In this document: positions 17,808-26,501 of the stretch, in pieces | How the letters are laid out: the number at the start of each line of letters is the position of its first letter | How positions within the stretch are numbered: the first letter of the stretch is position 1 | NCBI GenBank assembly: GCA_900468805.1 | Contig: UEIF01000022.1 | Span: 62,001-126,000, forward strand | Length of the DNA stretch: 64,000 nt | DNA from: Hyphomicrobiales bacterium | GTDB lineage: Bacteria > Pseudomonadota > Alphaproteobacteria > Rhizobiales > Rhizobiaceae | Direction: 5' to 3' | Position numbers and translations under genes: made by a program | The notes under the pieces: generated by a model | What the model was told of the DNA's origin: nothing | The model's database searches: none | Seen by the model: the letters and a program-made list of their open reading frames with translations, nothing else

Positions 17808-17836
17808 TTGACACCGCCGAAAACTCGTATTTAATT
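17808..17836 (+). promoter_or_regulatory. Putative sigma-70 promoter of the sugar importer operon
   Basis: A TTGACA -35 box at 17808-17813 is followed 17 bases later by TTAATT at 17831-17836, with TATTTA as an alternative -10. The -10 region runs into operator O2, and O1 lies just upstream, as expected for repression. Confidence 0.5.
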
Positions 17837-17851
17837 CGTCATGGTTACGAA
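17835..17851. promoter_or_regulatory. Candidate ROK-repressor operator O2
   Basis: Inverted repeat TTCGTC-N5-TACGAA (one mismatch to the perfect site). Its centre is 72 bases from that of O1 and it overlaps the probable -10 of the importer promoter. Confidence 0.55.
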
Positions 17852-17932
17852 CAAAAGAATGATCTGAAGGGAGTGGATACCGATCGATCGTTTGCAGAGT
17901 TTCTAGGAATGAGGAGCCAAAAGGGGAACCAT

Positions 17933-19174
17933 ATGAAACCGCTCAAGACATTGATGATGACTGCAACTGCCATGGCGATGACGATTTCGCTTGCGGCGGC
18001 ATCAGAGCTAAAGCTCGTCTGGTATGTGGACAACGATCAGGAAGAGGCGAACACGCGCGCCCTCCTCGATCAGTACACGAAACAGCATCCAGACACGACT
18101 TTCGACCTTGAAATCACGCCGTATGACGGCATGGTTCAGAAATTCCAGCAGTATGCGGCCTCCGGCATTATGCCGGATTTATCGCTCACGTCTTCAATGG
18201 AGCCGGTCATTCGTCCGTTCCTCGTCGATCTCAATAAAGAGATCGGCCCCGAATGGATCAATGATTTCGTCAAGGGCTGGGGGGATGGTGCCAGACTCGG
18301 CGACAAGGTCATCGCCGCACCGCTCCGAGTGACCTCGACCGGCATCTTTCTGAACGCCGATGCCTTCAAGAAGGCCGGCGTTGCTATTCCGGATCAGGCG
18401 ACCGGCTGGACCTGGGATGAATTCGTTCCGAAGATCAAGGAAGTCGCCGAAAAGTCCGGCACCCGCTATCCGCTGGTTTGGGACGTTTCGGCAAGCCGCT
18501 GGATCGTTCACGAGTATCAATACGGCAACCACATCTACAGCGAGAAAGAGCCTGTAAAGGTCATTATGGACGAGGCGGCGTGGACGAGCGCGCTCGACAA
18601 GTTCGTCGACATCACCAAGGCTGCCATGCCGCCCGGCCTGTGGTCCGGTGCAAGCTCGGACAACCCGAAGGAGCTTTTCACCGCCGGTCAGGCTGTAGCC
18701 TATATGTCGGGAAGCTGGCAGATCGCCGGATTGGCGGAGAATGCACATTTTGCATGGCAGGCAGGGCCGACACCGCGCGGCACCGTGGCCTCGTCGATCT
18801 ATGGCGGTGACTATATCGTCGCCTTCAATACTAGCCAGCATCTTCCGGAAGCTCTTGAATTCATAAAGTGGATCACCTCTCCTGAAATTCAGGCCCAGTA
18901 CGCCAAGACCTTCGGCATGATACCAGCAAATCTGAAAGCACCGGCTGTCAAATACGACAATCCGGCAGCGACCGAAGCCATCAAGGCAATGCAGAATGAG
19001 CTGAACGCCAGCCCGGCTTATGCGGCGACCGACCAGGCTTGGCCACAGATGCAAGCGGTCTGGGGCACCGTAAAGACGGCTGTCACCCAGGCCGTCGCCG
19101 GTCAGATCTCCTCGGCGGAGGCCATTTCACAGATCAAGAAGGCGGCCGACGCCTCACTTGAGGCTAGCAAGTGA
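17933..19174 (+). CDS. Sugar ABC importer, extracellular solute-binding protein (module A)
   Basis: A 413-residue binding protein of SBP family 1 (maltose/oligosaccharide type). A signal peptide ends near residue 23 (A-A-A-S-E). ELKLVWYVDNDQEEANTR opens the first lobe, and VAYMSGSWQIAG and EALEFIKWITSPEIQ are typical family segments. The ATG at 17933 follows AAGGGGAA; an upstream in-frame extension lacks these features. Its stop overlaps the GTG of the first permease gene (GTGA). With the two permeases and the ATPase at 25.3 kb it should import an oligosaccharide into a cell that carries GH28 and six-hairpin glycosidases for it. Confidence 0.88.
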   Translation: MKPLKTLMMTATAMAMTISLAAASELKLVWYVDNDQEEANTRALLDQYTKQHPDTTFDLEITPYDGMVQKFQQYAASGIMPDLSLTSSMEPVIRPFLVDLNKEIGPEWINDFVKGWGDGARLGDKVIAAPLRVTSTGIFLNADAFKKAGVAIPDQATGWTWDEFVPKIKEVAEKSGTRYPLVWDVSASRWIVHEYQYGNHIYSEKEPVKVIMDEAAWTSALDKFVDITKAAMPPGLWSGASSDNPKELFTAGQAVAYMSGSWQIAGLAENAHFAWQAGPTPRGTVASSIYGGDYIVAFNTSQHLPEALEFIKWITSPEIQAQYAKTFGMIPANLKAPAVKYDNPAATEAIKAMQNELNASPAYAATDQAWPQMQAVWGTVKTAVTQAVAGQISSAEAISQIKKAADASLEASK

Positions 19175-20124
19175 CTGCGGTCATAATAGAAAAAGGCAGT
19201 TCGGCGCTGGGTCCCCACCCAGTGCCGAAGGGCCGTCGGGTCGGTTTGGCAAACCTCGGTTGGCCTTATTTGCTCATGCTGCCGACGATGGCGCTGCTCA
19301 TCACTTTTACGCTCTATCCGCTGGTCCAGGGCCTGCTCATGGCCTTTTTCAAGCGCGGTGTGGTGGTCGTTCCGCAGGTGCCAAACACCCTGCCTCAGTA
19401 TGTCGGTCTGGAGAACTTCATTGGGCTCCTGAGCAATGCCGATTTCCAGAATTCGCTGCTTAAGACGGTCCTCTTCGTTGTTATCGCGGTTCCGCTGAAC
19501 ATCGTCGTGTCGTTGGCACTGGCTCTTTTGCTGGCGCCACAGACCAAACTGTTTGCTGTCGTGCGCACCGTCGTCTTCTTTCCGTCGATGATCAGCCTGC
19601 TGATTATCGGCGTTGCCTGGAGGTGGCTCTTCGGCCTCAATAATGGCCTCGTCAATTACCTGCTTTCGCTGATTGGCATCGCTCCGATCCCATGGCTGGA
19701 ACAGGACACGATGGCTCAAGTGGCGATGGTCATTGCCTGGGTATGGGCGCAAGCCGGCTTCAACATGATGATTTTCATCGCAGGTCTGACCGCAATTTCC
19801 ACTGACTACTACGAGGCCGCGTCAATCGACGGCACCAGCAAGTGGCGGCAATTCACCCATATCACCTTACCGCTCCTCAAGCCCACGATGGCGGTCGTTC
19901 TTGTCCTGTCCTCGATCGAGGCCTTCAAGGTCTACGAACTCGTCGTGTCCTTGACCGGCGGCGGTCCAGGCAAGGCGACGGTCTACCTTATTCAGACGAT
20001 TTATGACACAGCGTTCCAGCAGCCGATGCAGGCCGGCGTCGCTGCCGCTCAATCTACGGTTCTGTTCATCATCCTCCTGCTTCTGACCGTCTTCCAGCTG
20101 CGTATGTCGCGGGGTGAAAAATGA
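19171..20124 (+). CDS. Sugar ABC importer permease, MalF type (module A)
   Basis: A 317-residue inner-membrane permease with six membrane helices and the EAA loop (EAASIDGTSKWRQFTHITLPLLKP, about residues 212-235) that contacts the ATPase. The GTG start overlaps the binding-protein stop by four bases, and the stop overlaps the next ATG. The N terminus is short, without the long extra domain of E. coli MalF. It pairs with the MalG-type permease that follows. Confidence 0.88.
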   Translation: MTAVIIEKGSSALGPHPVPKGRRVGLANLGWPYLLMLPTMALLITFTLYPLVQGLLMAFFKRGVVVVPQVPNTLPQYVGLENFIGLLSNADFQNSLLKTVLFVVIAVPLNIVVSLALALLLAPQTKLFAVVRTVVFFPSMISLLIIGVAWRWLFGLNNGLVNYLLSLIGIAPIPWLEQDTMAQVAMVIAWVWAQAGFNMMIFIAGLTAISTDYYEAASIDGTSKWRQFTHITLPLLKPTMAVVLVLSSIEAFKVYELVVSLTGGGPGKATVYLIQTIYDTAFQQPMQAGVAAAQSTVLFIILLLLTVFQLRMSRGEK

Positions 20125-20939
20125 CGCGGATCTACTCTCCCTGGCGACTGGCCTTCGTCGCACTGACCCTCTTTGTCTTTCTGATGCCGCCGGTATGGCT
20201 CTTTCTCTCGTCGCTGAAATCACAGCAGGAGATTTTCCAGTGGCCGCCGTCCATTTTTCCGGTGCAGCCGACGCTTCAGAACTTCATTGATACCGTATCG
20301 CGCGCGAAGTTCCTGATCTTCTTCCGTAACTCGGCCATCGTATCCGTACTCTCGGCGCTTCTTTCCGTCACGATCAGCGTCATGGCCGGTTATGCCCTGG
20401 CGAAATTCAGGTTCAAGGGCGATACGCTCTTCTTCCTGCTCATCATGTCGTCGCTCATGGTGCCGCTGCAGATCGTCATGATCCCCGTCTTTCTGGTCCT
20501 GCGCGATCTCCATCTTCTCGATACGCTCGCAGGTATCATCATCGCGCCGGCAGCGACGCCCACCGGTGTCTTCCTGATGCGGCAATACATCACCAACATT
20601 CCCGACAGCCTTCTCGAGGCAGCACGCCTCGACGGGACGCCGGAATGGCGCATTCTCTGGCGGATCATCGTGCCGCTTGCCATACCGGCGATCGGCACAC
20701 TGCTGGCCTTCAATCTCGTATGGCGCTGGAACGACTATCTCTGGCCGTTTCTGATCATCAGCGATCAGGATAAATGGACTGTCCAGGTCGCACTTGCAAA
20801 TACTGTCGGGCGCTTTGGCATCAACTGGCCACGGCTTTTGTCCATGTCGGTGCTTTCCGTGCTGCCGGTCCTTGTAATGTTCGCCGCTCTGCAACGTATG
20901 TTGATGAACGGTTTGATGGCAGGCGCAACGAAGGAATAG
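20121..20939 (+). CDS. Sugar ABC importer permease, MalG type (module A)
   Basis: A 272-residue permease with six membrane helices and the EAA loop (LEAARLDGTPEWRILWRIIVPLAIP, about residues 158-183). It completes the transmembrane pair of the module A importer. ATGA overlaps the preceding gene. A strong terminator follows 21 bases after the stop, so the operon ends here and the ATPase is supplied by the separate gene at 25.3 kb. Confidence 0.88.
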   Translation: MTRIYSPWRLAFVALTLFVFLMPPVWLFLSSLKSQQEIFQWPPSIFPVQPTLQNFIDTVSRAKFLIFFRNSAIVSVLSALLSVTISVMAGYALAKFRFKGDTLFFLLIMSSLMVPLQIVMIPVFLVLRDLHLLDTLAGIIIAPAATPTGVFLMRQYITNIPDSLLEAARLDGTPEWRILWRIIVPLAIPAIGTLLAFNLVWRWNDYLWPFLIISDQDKWTVQVALANTVGRFGINWPRLLSMSVLSVLPVLVMFAALQRMLMNGLMAGATKE

Positions 20940-20960
20940 GGCAGGGCCTGGATTGAACTG

Positions 20961-20988
20961 AAAAAGCCGCCTTTGAGGCGGCTTTTTT
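20961..20988. terminator. Bidirectional intrinsic terminator
   Basis: A-run, GCCGCC, five-base loop, GGCGGC, then six T residues. The stem is flanked by A on one side and T on the other, so it can end transcription from both the importer operon (plus) and the converging glycosidase/ROK kinase operon (minus). Confidence 0.9.
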
Positions 20989-21045
20989 GCATCGACAATT
21001 CTGCAGGTGACAAAAGGAGGCCGCATGATGGCGGCCGATGGGAGT

Positions 21046-22788
21046 TCAGCAGATCGTCGCTCCCAGCTTGTCCTTATAGGCAAGAGCGGCGAAGGCCGGC
21101 ATACTGCTCCAACCCTGAAGCAGCGAACCGCGTCCCCAAGGTGGCGAGAAGTATTCAACCGCTCCCATCCAGCCGTTCTCGAGGCAGGTTTTCCACCAGC
21201 GCAATAGCGGGTAGTCCGCGTCGCCCAGCCCATAAGCGAGGCGTTGCTCCGCGTAGAGGCCCGACAGGTAAGGCCAGTCCGAACCATTGTGGTAGCGGTA
21301 GGCGAAGTAGGATTTTTCGCGTGTGTCCTTTGGGCGTTTGAAGGGCGGAAAGGCGCAAAGCACGCCCCAATCGCCATAGGGCTGCTCGCTGTTGTTGCGG
21401 CTTTCCAGGGTCTCCTGCATCCGGGTGAGCACCGCTCTTGCCCTCTCAGGGGCGACCGCCTGAAAGCGAAGGAGCGTGAGGCTATCCAGCGTCAGGTGAT
21501 CTTCGACGAAATCCGCCTTGGTTCCGTAGTCAGCGTAGGTGCCGCTCGGTTGCAGCAGCGCCGCATCCAGCGAAGCGCGCGCCTTTTTCGCAACGGCGGC
21601 CGCCTCGGAGGCGACCGATGGCTCAACCAAGCCGCCATGCTGCGCGATGACGTCGAGCGCTCCGATCCACAAGCCGAGGTCATAGGCAACGTAGCCATGA
21701 CGGTAAACGTTGTCGGCCCAGTCGCGATCGTGCCGGGGCTTCATCGGCAAGCCGTTTCCTGCTTCGTCGAAGCTGCAATACCGATTGAAAATCGCCACTA
21801 CCTTGTCCCAGTATTGGGAAAGGGGAGAGCTATCACCGGTTGTCCTGACGTAGTCGCCGATCGTCAGGATAAAGAAGAGCGGGCTGTCGAAGTGATCGCT
21901 CCACCAGTCGCCAGGCCGAAGGTGCTCCTCCTTGATCCTTGGATGCGTCCGCCGCACGCTTTCCCATTCCTCGGCCTGTCCGGGTCCTGTCAGGATGACG
22001 CCGCTCGGTGCTTCTCCGTTTTGCTGCACGCCCCGTGCGAGAAGGTCTATCTGCGCGCGGACTGCCTCGGGCTCCCGGTCGAGGAGAGCCTGGAGCGTCC
22101 AATAGCCGTCACGATAGTAGGTACGGGCCGGCGCGCTATAGGCCTGGCCGGCCGCAAGGCCGGCAAAGGCGCCACGCTCGTCCTGCCGTATGCTGGAAAG
22201 CGCGGCATGCAGGCTCTGAGAGATCATGCTGCGCATCAAGGGATCCGCTTCCGGCATTGCATCACAGCGCTCTACATAGGCGTTCGCCTCGGCCATCAGT
22301 TGCGCCTGGTCGAGATCAAGAGCTGCCTGTGCTTCCTCGATCGTTGCGCCCGCGGCGACGAATATCCCATCTGACCTCTGCTCGGCGATAACGACACCCC
22401 AGCCGGTACGGGCAATGCGGCGGCTGTCCTGCCGCTCGACCGGCTCACGCTTTGCCGCGCTGCCCCACCAGGCGCAACGGCGGGCGGGAATAAAGGTCCG
22501 CAGCGTTGCGCCCTTCAAGAAGAGCGCTGGCGCCGATTGCGCCACATAGAGTCCCCCGCCATGCGCTTCCACGCGGTTCGGGGCATAGATGAACGGAGCA
22601 CTCCAACCCTTGAAAGTCAGATTTGCAAGCTTGCCGGCGCCCCACAATGAAAGCTCGATCTTGCCTTCCGGGTGGCAATCGCCCTGCAGGCGCGGAGCCA
22701 TGAAAGGAATGAGCAAGGGTGTCGTGGAACGAAGCTGTCCATCAGCGAGAGGTGTCAGAACTTCTGGTTTCGCTTGCGGTGTGCTCAT
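21046..22788 (-). CDS. Six-hairpin (alpha/alpha)6-barrel glycosidase
   Basis: A 580-residue enzyme with the look of trehalase/glucosidase-like GH63/GH37 or amylo-alpha-1,6-glucosidase relatives. Recognisable blocks are ARTYYRDGYWTLQALL (mid-protein), a DWADNVYRHG segment with acidic residues, and a C-terminal HNGSDWPYLSGLYAEQRLAYGLG. An N-terminal beta-rich domain covers roughly the first 150 residues. There is no signal peptide, so it is cytoplasmic. The ATG overlaps the stop of the ROK kinase gene by four bases, so the two are co-translated. The probable role is hydrolysis of an imported oligosaccharide, with the released sugar phosphorylated by the kinase. The exact linkage is not predictable. 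Confidence 0.7.
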   Translation of the reverse strand: MSTPQAKPEVLTPLADGQLRSTTPLLIPFMAPRLQGDCHPEGKIELSLWGAGKLANLTFKGWSAPFIYAPNRVEAHGGGLYVAQSAPALFLKGATLRTFIPARRCAWWGSAAKREPVERQDSRRIARTGWGVVIAEQRSDGIFVAAGATIEEAQAALDLDQAQLMAEANAYVERCDAMPEADPLMRSMISQSLHAALSSIRQDERGAFAGLAAGQAYSAPARTYYRDGYWTLQALLDREPEAVRAQIDLLARGVQQNGEAPSGVILTGPGQAEEWESVRRTHPRIKEEHLRPGDWWSDHFDSPLFFILTIGDYVRTTGDSSPLSQYWDKVVAIFNRYCSFDEAGNGLPMKPRHDRDWADNVYRHGYVAYDLGLWIGALDVIAQHGGLVEPSVASEAAAVAKKARASLDAALLQPSGTYADYGTKADFVEDHLTLDSLTLLRFQAVAPERARAVLTRMQETLESRNNSEQPYGDWGVLCAFPPFKRPKDTREKSYFAYRYHNGSDWPYLSGLYAEQRLAYGLGDADYPLLRWWKTCLENGWMGAVEYFSPPWGRGSLLQGWSSMPAFAALAYKDKLGATIC

Positions 22789-23789
22789 TGTACGGCCTCC
22801 TGTGGCGCTATATTCTCGATGGGTGCAAGGTCGCTCAGGCCGAGCATGAGCGCGCCCAGCATGCCGGCTTCCGGGCCGATCCCAGTTGCCTCTATCGGCG
22901 TCGCAAACGGCAGCAATACAGACACATGCCGTGCCACGGCATCGACAAATTCGGGGCGCGAGCCAATGCCGCCTCCCAGCACGATCAGGTCGGGATCAAG
23001 GAGCGCCTGCACGGAGGCGATGCCAACCGAAGCGGATTTCGCGAGCGTCTCGATAACAGCGGCCGCTTGCTCATCCCCGGCCGAAGCACGCGCGAAGATC
23101 TCGCTGACCGGCAGGGTGCCGTCGCCATAAAGGCTTCGCACTGCAGGTGAATCGACCTGGTCCTCAAAGAGGCCGGCGCGGGCTTGAGATGCGGCCTGAT
23201 GGGGGTCAGCGCCCAGCGGCAGCAAGCCAAGCTCACCTGCCCGCCCATGCTGGCCACGGAAAAGCGTTCCGCCGACAACCAAGCCCATGCCGACACCGGT
23301 TCCGAAAGCCACGAATGCGAGGGAGTGCCGATCTCGCCCCTTGCCAAGTGTAGCTTCTGCGTAAGCTGCGAGGTTTACGTCGTTATCTACCACGACGCGG
23401 CAGGGCAGGGCTTTTGCGAGTAACACGGCAAGTGGCTGATCGGCTGGAATTGCCAAATGAGGGGAAAGCGATGCGAGCCCAGTGGTGGGCGATACGGCGC
23501 TTGGCACGCCGACGACAGCCCTATGCAAAGGCCCGAGATCCCGATGCCGCTGCAGCAGCGACAAAACCATCCGTGGAATTTGCTGCAATACGGGTGCGCC
23601 CGCACCGTGTTCGGTCGGCTCTTCGACCTTTGCCAGGATGCGCCCCTGAAGATCGGCAAGGCCCACAAGGATCTTTGTACCGCCCAGGTCGACGCCCGCG
23701 ACGAGACCTTGAGATGCGCCCGCTCCATCTGCTCGATAGATGCGATCGGGCTGTCGCAAAGCTGACGCAATGGTTGAAATATTTGACAA
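22785..23789 (-). CDS. ROK-family sugar kinase
   Basis: A 334-residue cytoplasmic protein. It has the ATP-binding VDLGGTK motif near residue 34, a PSAVSPTTG region, DNDVNLAAYAEA with the catalytic-type aspartate, FVAFGTGVGMGLVVGG and LGGGIGSRPEF. No helix-turn-helix precedes the ROK domain, so it is a kinase rather than a repressor. The ROK zinc motif (C-x-C-G-x2-G-C) is absent, with LPLGADPHQAAS in its place. The start is the TTG at 23789, preceded by AAAGGA six bases away; an open frame extending upstream would run through the promoter. It overlaps and precedes the glycosidase gene. It probably phosphorylates the hexose that enzyme releases. Confidence 0.78.
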   Translation of the reverse strand: MSNISTIASALRQPDRIYRADGAGASQGLVAGVDLGGTKILVGLADLQGRILAKVEEPTEHGAGAPVLQQIPRMVLSLLQRHRDLGPLHRAVVGVPSAVSPTTGLASLSPHLAIPADQPLAVLLAKALPCRVVVDNDVNLAAYAEATLGKGRDRHSLAFVAFGTGVGMGLVVGGTLFRGQHGRAGELGLLPLGADPHQAASQARAGLFEDQVDSPAVRSLYGDGTLPVSEIFARASAGDEQAAAVIETLAKSASVGIASVQALLDPDLIVLGGGIGSRPEFVDAVARHVSVLLPFATPIEATGIGPEAGMLGALMLGLSDLAPIENIAPQEAVQ

Positions 23790-23811
23790 ACCCAATCCTT
23801 TGCGATATTTG

Positions 23812-23828
23812 TTCGGTAGGTTGACGAA
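23812..23828. promoter_or_regulatory. Candidate ROK-repressor operator O3
   Basis: Degenerate copy of the repeat: TTCGGT-N5-GACGAA on the plus strand, with a full GACGAA half. It sits at the predicted transcription start of the ROK kinase/glycosidase operon, directly downstream of that promoter's -10 box. Confidence 0.5.
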
Positions 23829-23829
23829 T

Positions 23830-23858
23830 TTATTATTGCCGCTCCTGTGAACTGTCAA
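23830..23858 (-). promoter_or_regulatory. Sigma-70 promoter of the ROK kinase-glycosidase operon
   Basis: On the minus strand a perfect TTGACA (23853-23858) and TAATAA (23830-23835) are separated by 17 bases. Transcription would start near 23823, inside operator O3, leaving a leader of about 33 bases before the TTG start at 23789. Confidence 0.7.
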
Positions 23859-23943
23859 CAAGCCGTTTGAAATCGGCGGGCTTTCATGGAAAAAGCAAGC
23901 ACCGGTGCAACGATGAAGACGGATCTGGCGAGATAGCTCGAAT

Positions 23944-25146
23944 ATGGCATTAACCGAAAACGCGCCTCCCGTATTGCGGCAGATCTCCGTTCGCGCTGTC
24001 ATGGATGTTCTGCTTCACGCCGGCCCCACTTCGCGTGCAGAGCTTTCCAAGATTACCGGCCTTTCCAAGCAGACGATGTCCGAGGTCATTCGGACCCTGG
24101 AAGAGGGTGGGTGGGTTCGAGAAAAAGGGGTCACCAGCGGCCGCATTGGCCGCACCGCCATTACCTATGAGGTCAATGGCGACGCCGGCTACGCCATCGG
24201 TGTCGATATGGGCGCCACGACGACGCGCATCGTTCTCGGCAATATTGTGGGAAATGTCGTTGGTGAAATCGACTATCCCTCGGACCGCCGCGGTGGCTAT
24301 CACTTGATCGATCAGGTTCAAGCGATGCTTTCGAAAATGCTTGCGGATATGGGTATCGCCAGGGACCGTGTCCTCGTGACGGCAATAGCGACACCCGGCG
24401 TGGTTGATCCTGTTACCGGCGCGCTCTCCATGGCGCCAAATCTGGCCGATATTGAGGGCATCGACATCGGCAGGACGCTGAGTGACAGGCTTGGCTGTCC
24501 CGTCGTGCTTGAAAACGACGTTAATGCAGCGGTTATTGGCGAGTCCTGGCAGGGATGCGCGACTGCGATCGATACCGTCGCTTTCATATCGCTGGGGACG
24601 GGTATCGGACTGGGCGTGCTGCAGGATGGCAAGCTAATGCGCGGCGCAAGCGGAGCCGCCGGTGAAATCTCTTATATCCCGTTCGGCGCGGACCCCTATG
24701 CCGAGGACAGCCTTGAACGCGGCGCCTTGGAATGCGCGATTGCAGCCCGTGGAATCAGTGAACTCTATGCTCACTCAGGAGGCGCCAAGGATACGTCAGT
24801 CCGGGACATCTTGGCACTCGCCGAAAACAACGACCCGATTGCTGTCGAGGTGATCGGCAAAGTATCTGATATCGCCGCGCTCCTTGTTGTTTCCGTCAAT
24901 GCGATCGTCGATCCGAAGACGGTCGTCCTCGGCGGCAGTATCGGTCGCCACCCGCTGATTACAGAACGTGTCCGGCAAGGCATTGCGAAGACAAGCCGTC
25001 GTGCCATCGATGTGAAGGGCAGTGTTCTTGGTGGGCGCGCAACGCTGCTAGGCGCGCTTGCGATTGGCCTCAACCATGTCCACAATCTGCTTTTCTCTCC
25101 CCAGACCTTGCCGGAGCAACGGCGCCTCCCGCCACCGCCGCTATGA
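23944..25146 (+). CDS. ROK-family transcriptional repressor (NagC/XylR-like)
   Basis: A 400-residue regulator. Residues about 12-62 form a winged helix-turn-helix (SRAELSKITGLSKQTMSEVIRTLEEGGWV), followed by a ROK sugar-binding domain starting at IGVDMGATTTRIVLG. That domain contains LENDVNAAVIGE, FISLGTGIGLGVL and VVLGGSIGRHPL. The family's zinc motif is missing (YIPFGADPYAED). It is transcribed away from the ROK kinase gene and lies between all parts of module A. It probably represses the importer, glycosidase and ATPase genes through the shared TTCGTC-N5-GACGAA sites and lets go when the imported sugar binds; the assignment of repressor to site is inference. Confidence 0.85.
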   Translation: MALTENAPPVLRQISVRAVMDVLLHAGPTSRAELSKITGLSKQTMSEVIRTLEEGGWVREKGVTSGRIGRTAITYEVNGDAGYAIGVDMGATTTRIVLGNIVGNVVGEIDYPSDRRGGYHLIDQVQAMLSKMLADMGIARDRVLVTAIATPGVVDPVTGALSMAPNLADIEGIDIGRTLSDRLGCPVVLENDVNAAVIGESWQGCATAIDTVAFISLGTGIGLGVLQDGKLMRGASGAAGEISYIPFGADPYAEDSLERGALECAIAARGISELYAHSGGAKDTSVRDILALAENNDPIAVEVIGKVSDIAALLVVSVNAIVDPKTVVLGGSIGRHPLITERVRQGIAKTSRRAIDVKGSVLGGRATLLGALAIGLNHVHNLLFSPQTLPEQRRLPPPPL

Positions 25147-25180
25147 CTGGCAGGCAGATCTCGCTGTCAAGAAATTTACG

Positions 25181-25197
25181 TTCGTCATCTTGACGAA
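25181..25197. promoter_or_regulatory. Candidate ROK-repressor operator O4
   Basis: Perfect TTCGTC-N5-GACGAA, followed by CTAATT as in O1. It lies about 100 bases before the ATPase gene. It would fall inside the spacer of a weak promoter formed by TTTACG (25175-25180) and TAATTA (25199-25204). Confidence 0.6.
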
Positions 25198-25295
25198 CTA
25201 ATTAGTTCCACGCAAACTGAAGCCAACTAAAGGACGCCAACCGACGGATCGGCGTGCCCGTGCGCCTCCAGATATAGCGTCAAAGGAATGGATTC

Positions 25296-26501
25296 ATGGC
25301 CGGTCTCAAGTTGAACGATGTCAAGAAGAGCTTCGGCCATCATGCGATTCTTCATGGCGTCGATCTCGACGTAGGCGAGGGGGAATTCGTTGTGCTGGTC
25401 GGCCCTTCCGGCTGTGGCAAGTCGACATTGCTTCGCCTCGTCGCAGGCCTTGAAAGCGTAAGCGCCGGCCAGATTATCATTGGCGACAATGATGTGACAA
25501 CGGCACCGCCTGGGGATCGCGGGATCGCGATGGTATTTCAGTCCTACGCGCTATATCCCCATATGACCGTTGCCCAAAATCTTTCCTTTGGCCTCGAAAA
25601 CCTCAAAATGAGTCGAGCCGAAATCGATCAGCGCGTGATGGAGGCGGCAAGAATGCTTGCGATCGAGCCTCTCCTCGACCGACGGCCGAAGCAGCTCTCA
25701 GGCGGCCAGCGGCAACGTGTGGCAATCGGTCGGGCGATTGTCAGGAACCCCAAGCTGTTTCTGTTCGATGAGCCGCTATCCAACCTGGATGCCGCACTGC
25801 GCGTGCAGACACGCGGCGAGATCAGCCGCCTGCACAAAAGGCTGGGCGCGACCATGGTCTATGTGACACATGATCAAGTCGAAGCAATGACGATGGCAGA
25901 TCGTATTGTCGTCCTCAATGCAGGCCGCATCGAACAGGTCGGCACGCCATTGGAACTATTCGAGACGCCGGCCAATAGATTCGTCGCGGGCTTCATTGGC
26001 TCGCCGCAGATGAACTTTTTTGAGGGCAGTGTGCTTTCCTCCGGGCCGGGTGGCGTCGCGCTGGAGGTGCCGGGCTTCGGGCCGGTATATCTGCCGATCG
26101 AAGGCGCAGCCACGGCGGCCGGCCAGACCGTTATCCTCGGCGTGCGGCCGAACCATTTTGAACTTGCCAAGGGTGCGGCGGCAAGCAGCGTCACCGTCCG
26201 TCTAAACGTCGATTACGCGGAAAGCATTGGCACGGATACTTATGCCTACGGAAGATTGGAAGGAAGCGAGACTGCAACGATCGCGCATCTGCCGGATCAC
26301 GTAGAAATCGAGGATCATTCCTCTCTGGCACTGATTGTCCAGCCTCAGCGCCTCCATCTCTTCGATTCAGAGAGCGGCGCAAATCTCAAGAGCGCAACTG
26401 GAAAAGAGAGATCCAAGGAAACCTCTTACGGTCGCAGGATTGCGTCAAATCGTGCTTCCGGGCAGATCCATGGAGATGTCGTGGCGGACCGTCATGAATA
26501 A
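25296..26501 (+). CDS. Sugar ABC importer ATP-binding protein (MalK/UgpC type), module A
   Basis: A 401-residue ATPase. Walker A is GPSGCGKST (36-44), the signature LSGGQ is at 134-138 and Walker B is LFLFDEP (154-160). The C-terminal regulatory OB-like domain ends at RLHLFDSESG, near residue 366, where MalK proteins normally stop. A further 35-40 residues of unrelated sequence rich in Ser, Arg and Lys follow, suggesting that the original stop was lost and translation runs on into decayed DNA. AAGGA lies in front of the ATG. It has its own operator (O4) and should power the module A permeases. Confidence 0.87.
   Translation: MAGLKLNDVKKSFGHHAILHGVDLDVGEGEFVVLVGPSGCGKSTLLRLVAGLESVSAGQIIIGDNDVTTAPPGDRGIAMVFQSYALYPHMTVAQNLSFGLENLKMSRAEIDQRVMEAARMLAIEPLLDRRPKQLSGGQRQRVAIGRAIVRNPKLFLFDEPLSNLDAALRVQTRGEISRLHKRLGATMVYVTHDQVEAMTMADRIVVLNAGRIEQVGTPLELFETPANRFVAGFIGSPQMNFFEGSVLSSGPGGVALEVPGFGPVYLPIEGAATAAGQTVILGVRPNHFELAKGAAASSVTVRLNVDYAESIGTDTYAYGRLEGSETATIAHLPDHVEIEDHSSLALIVQPQRLHLFDSESGANLKSATGKERSKETSYGRRIASNRASGQIHGDVVADRHE

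Noticed and set aside
23790..24002. An N-terminal extension of the ROK kinase frame, overlapping the divergent repressor gene.
   Set aside because: It would run through a strong promoter and operator, and the extra residues have no family match.
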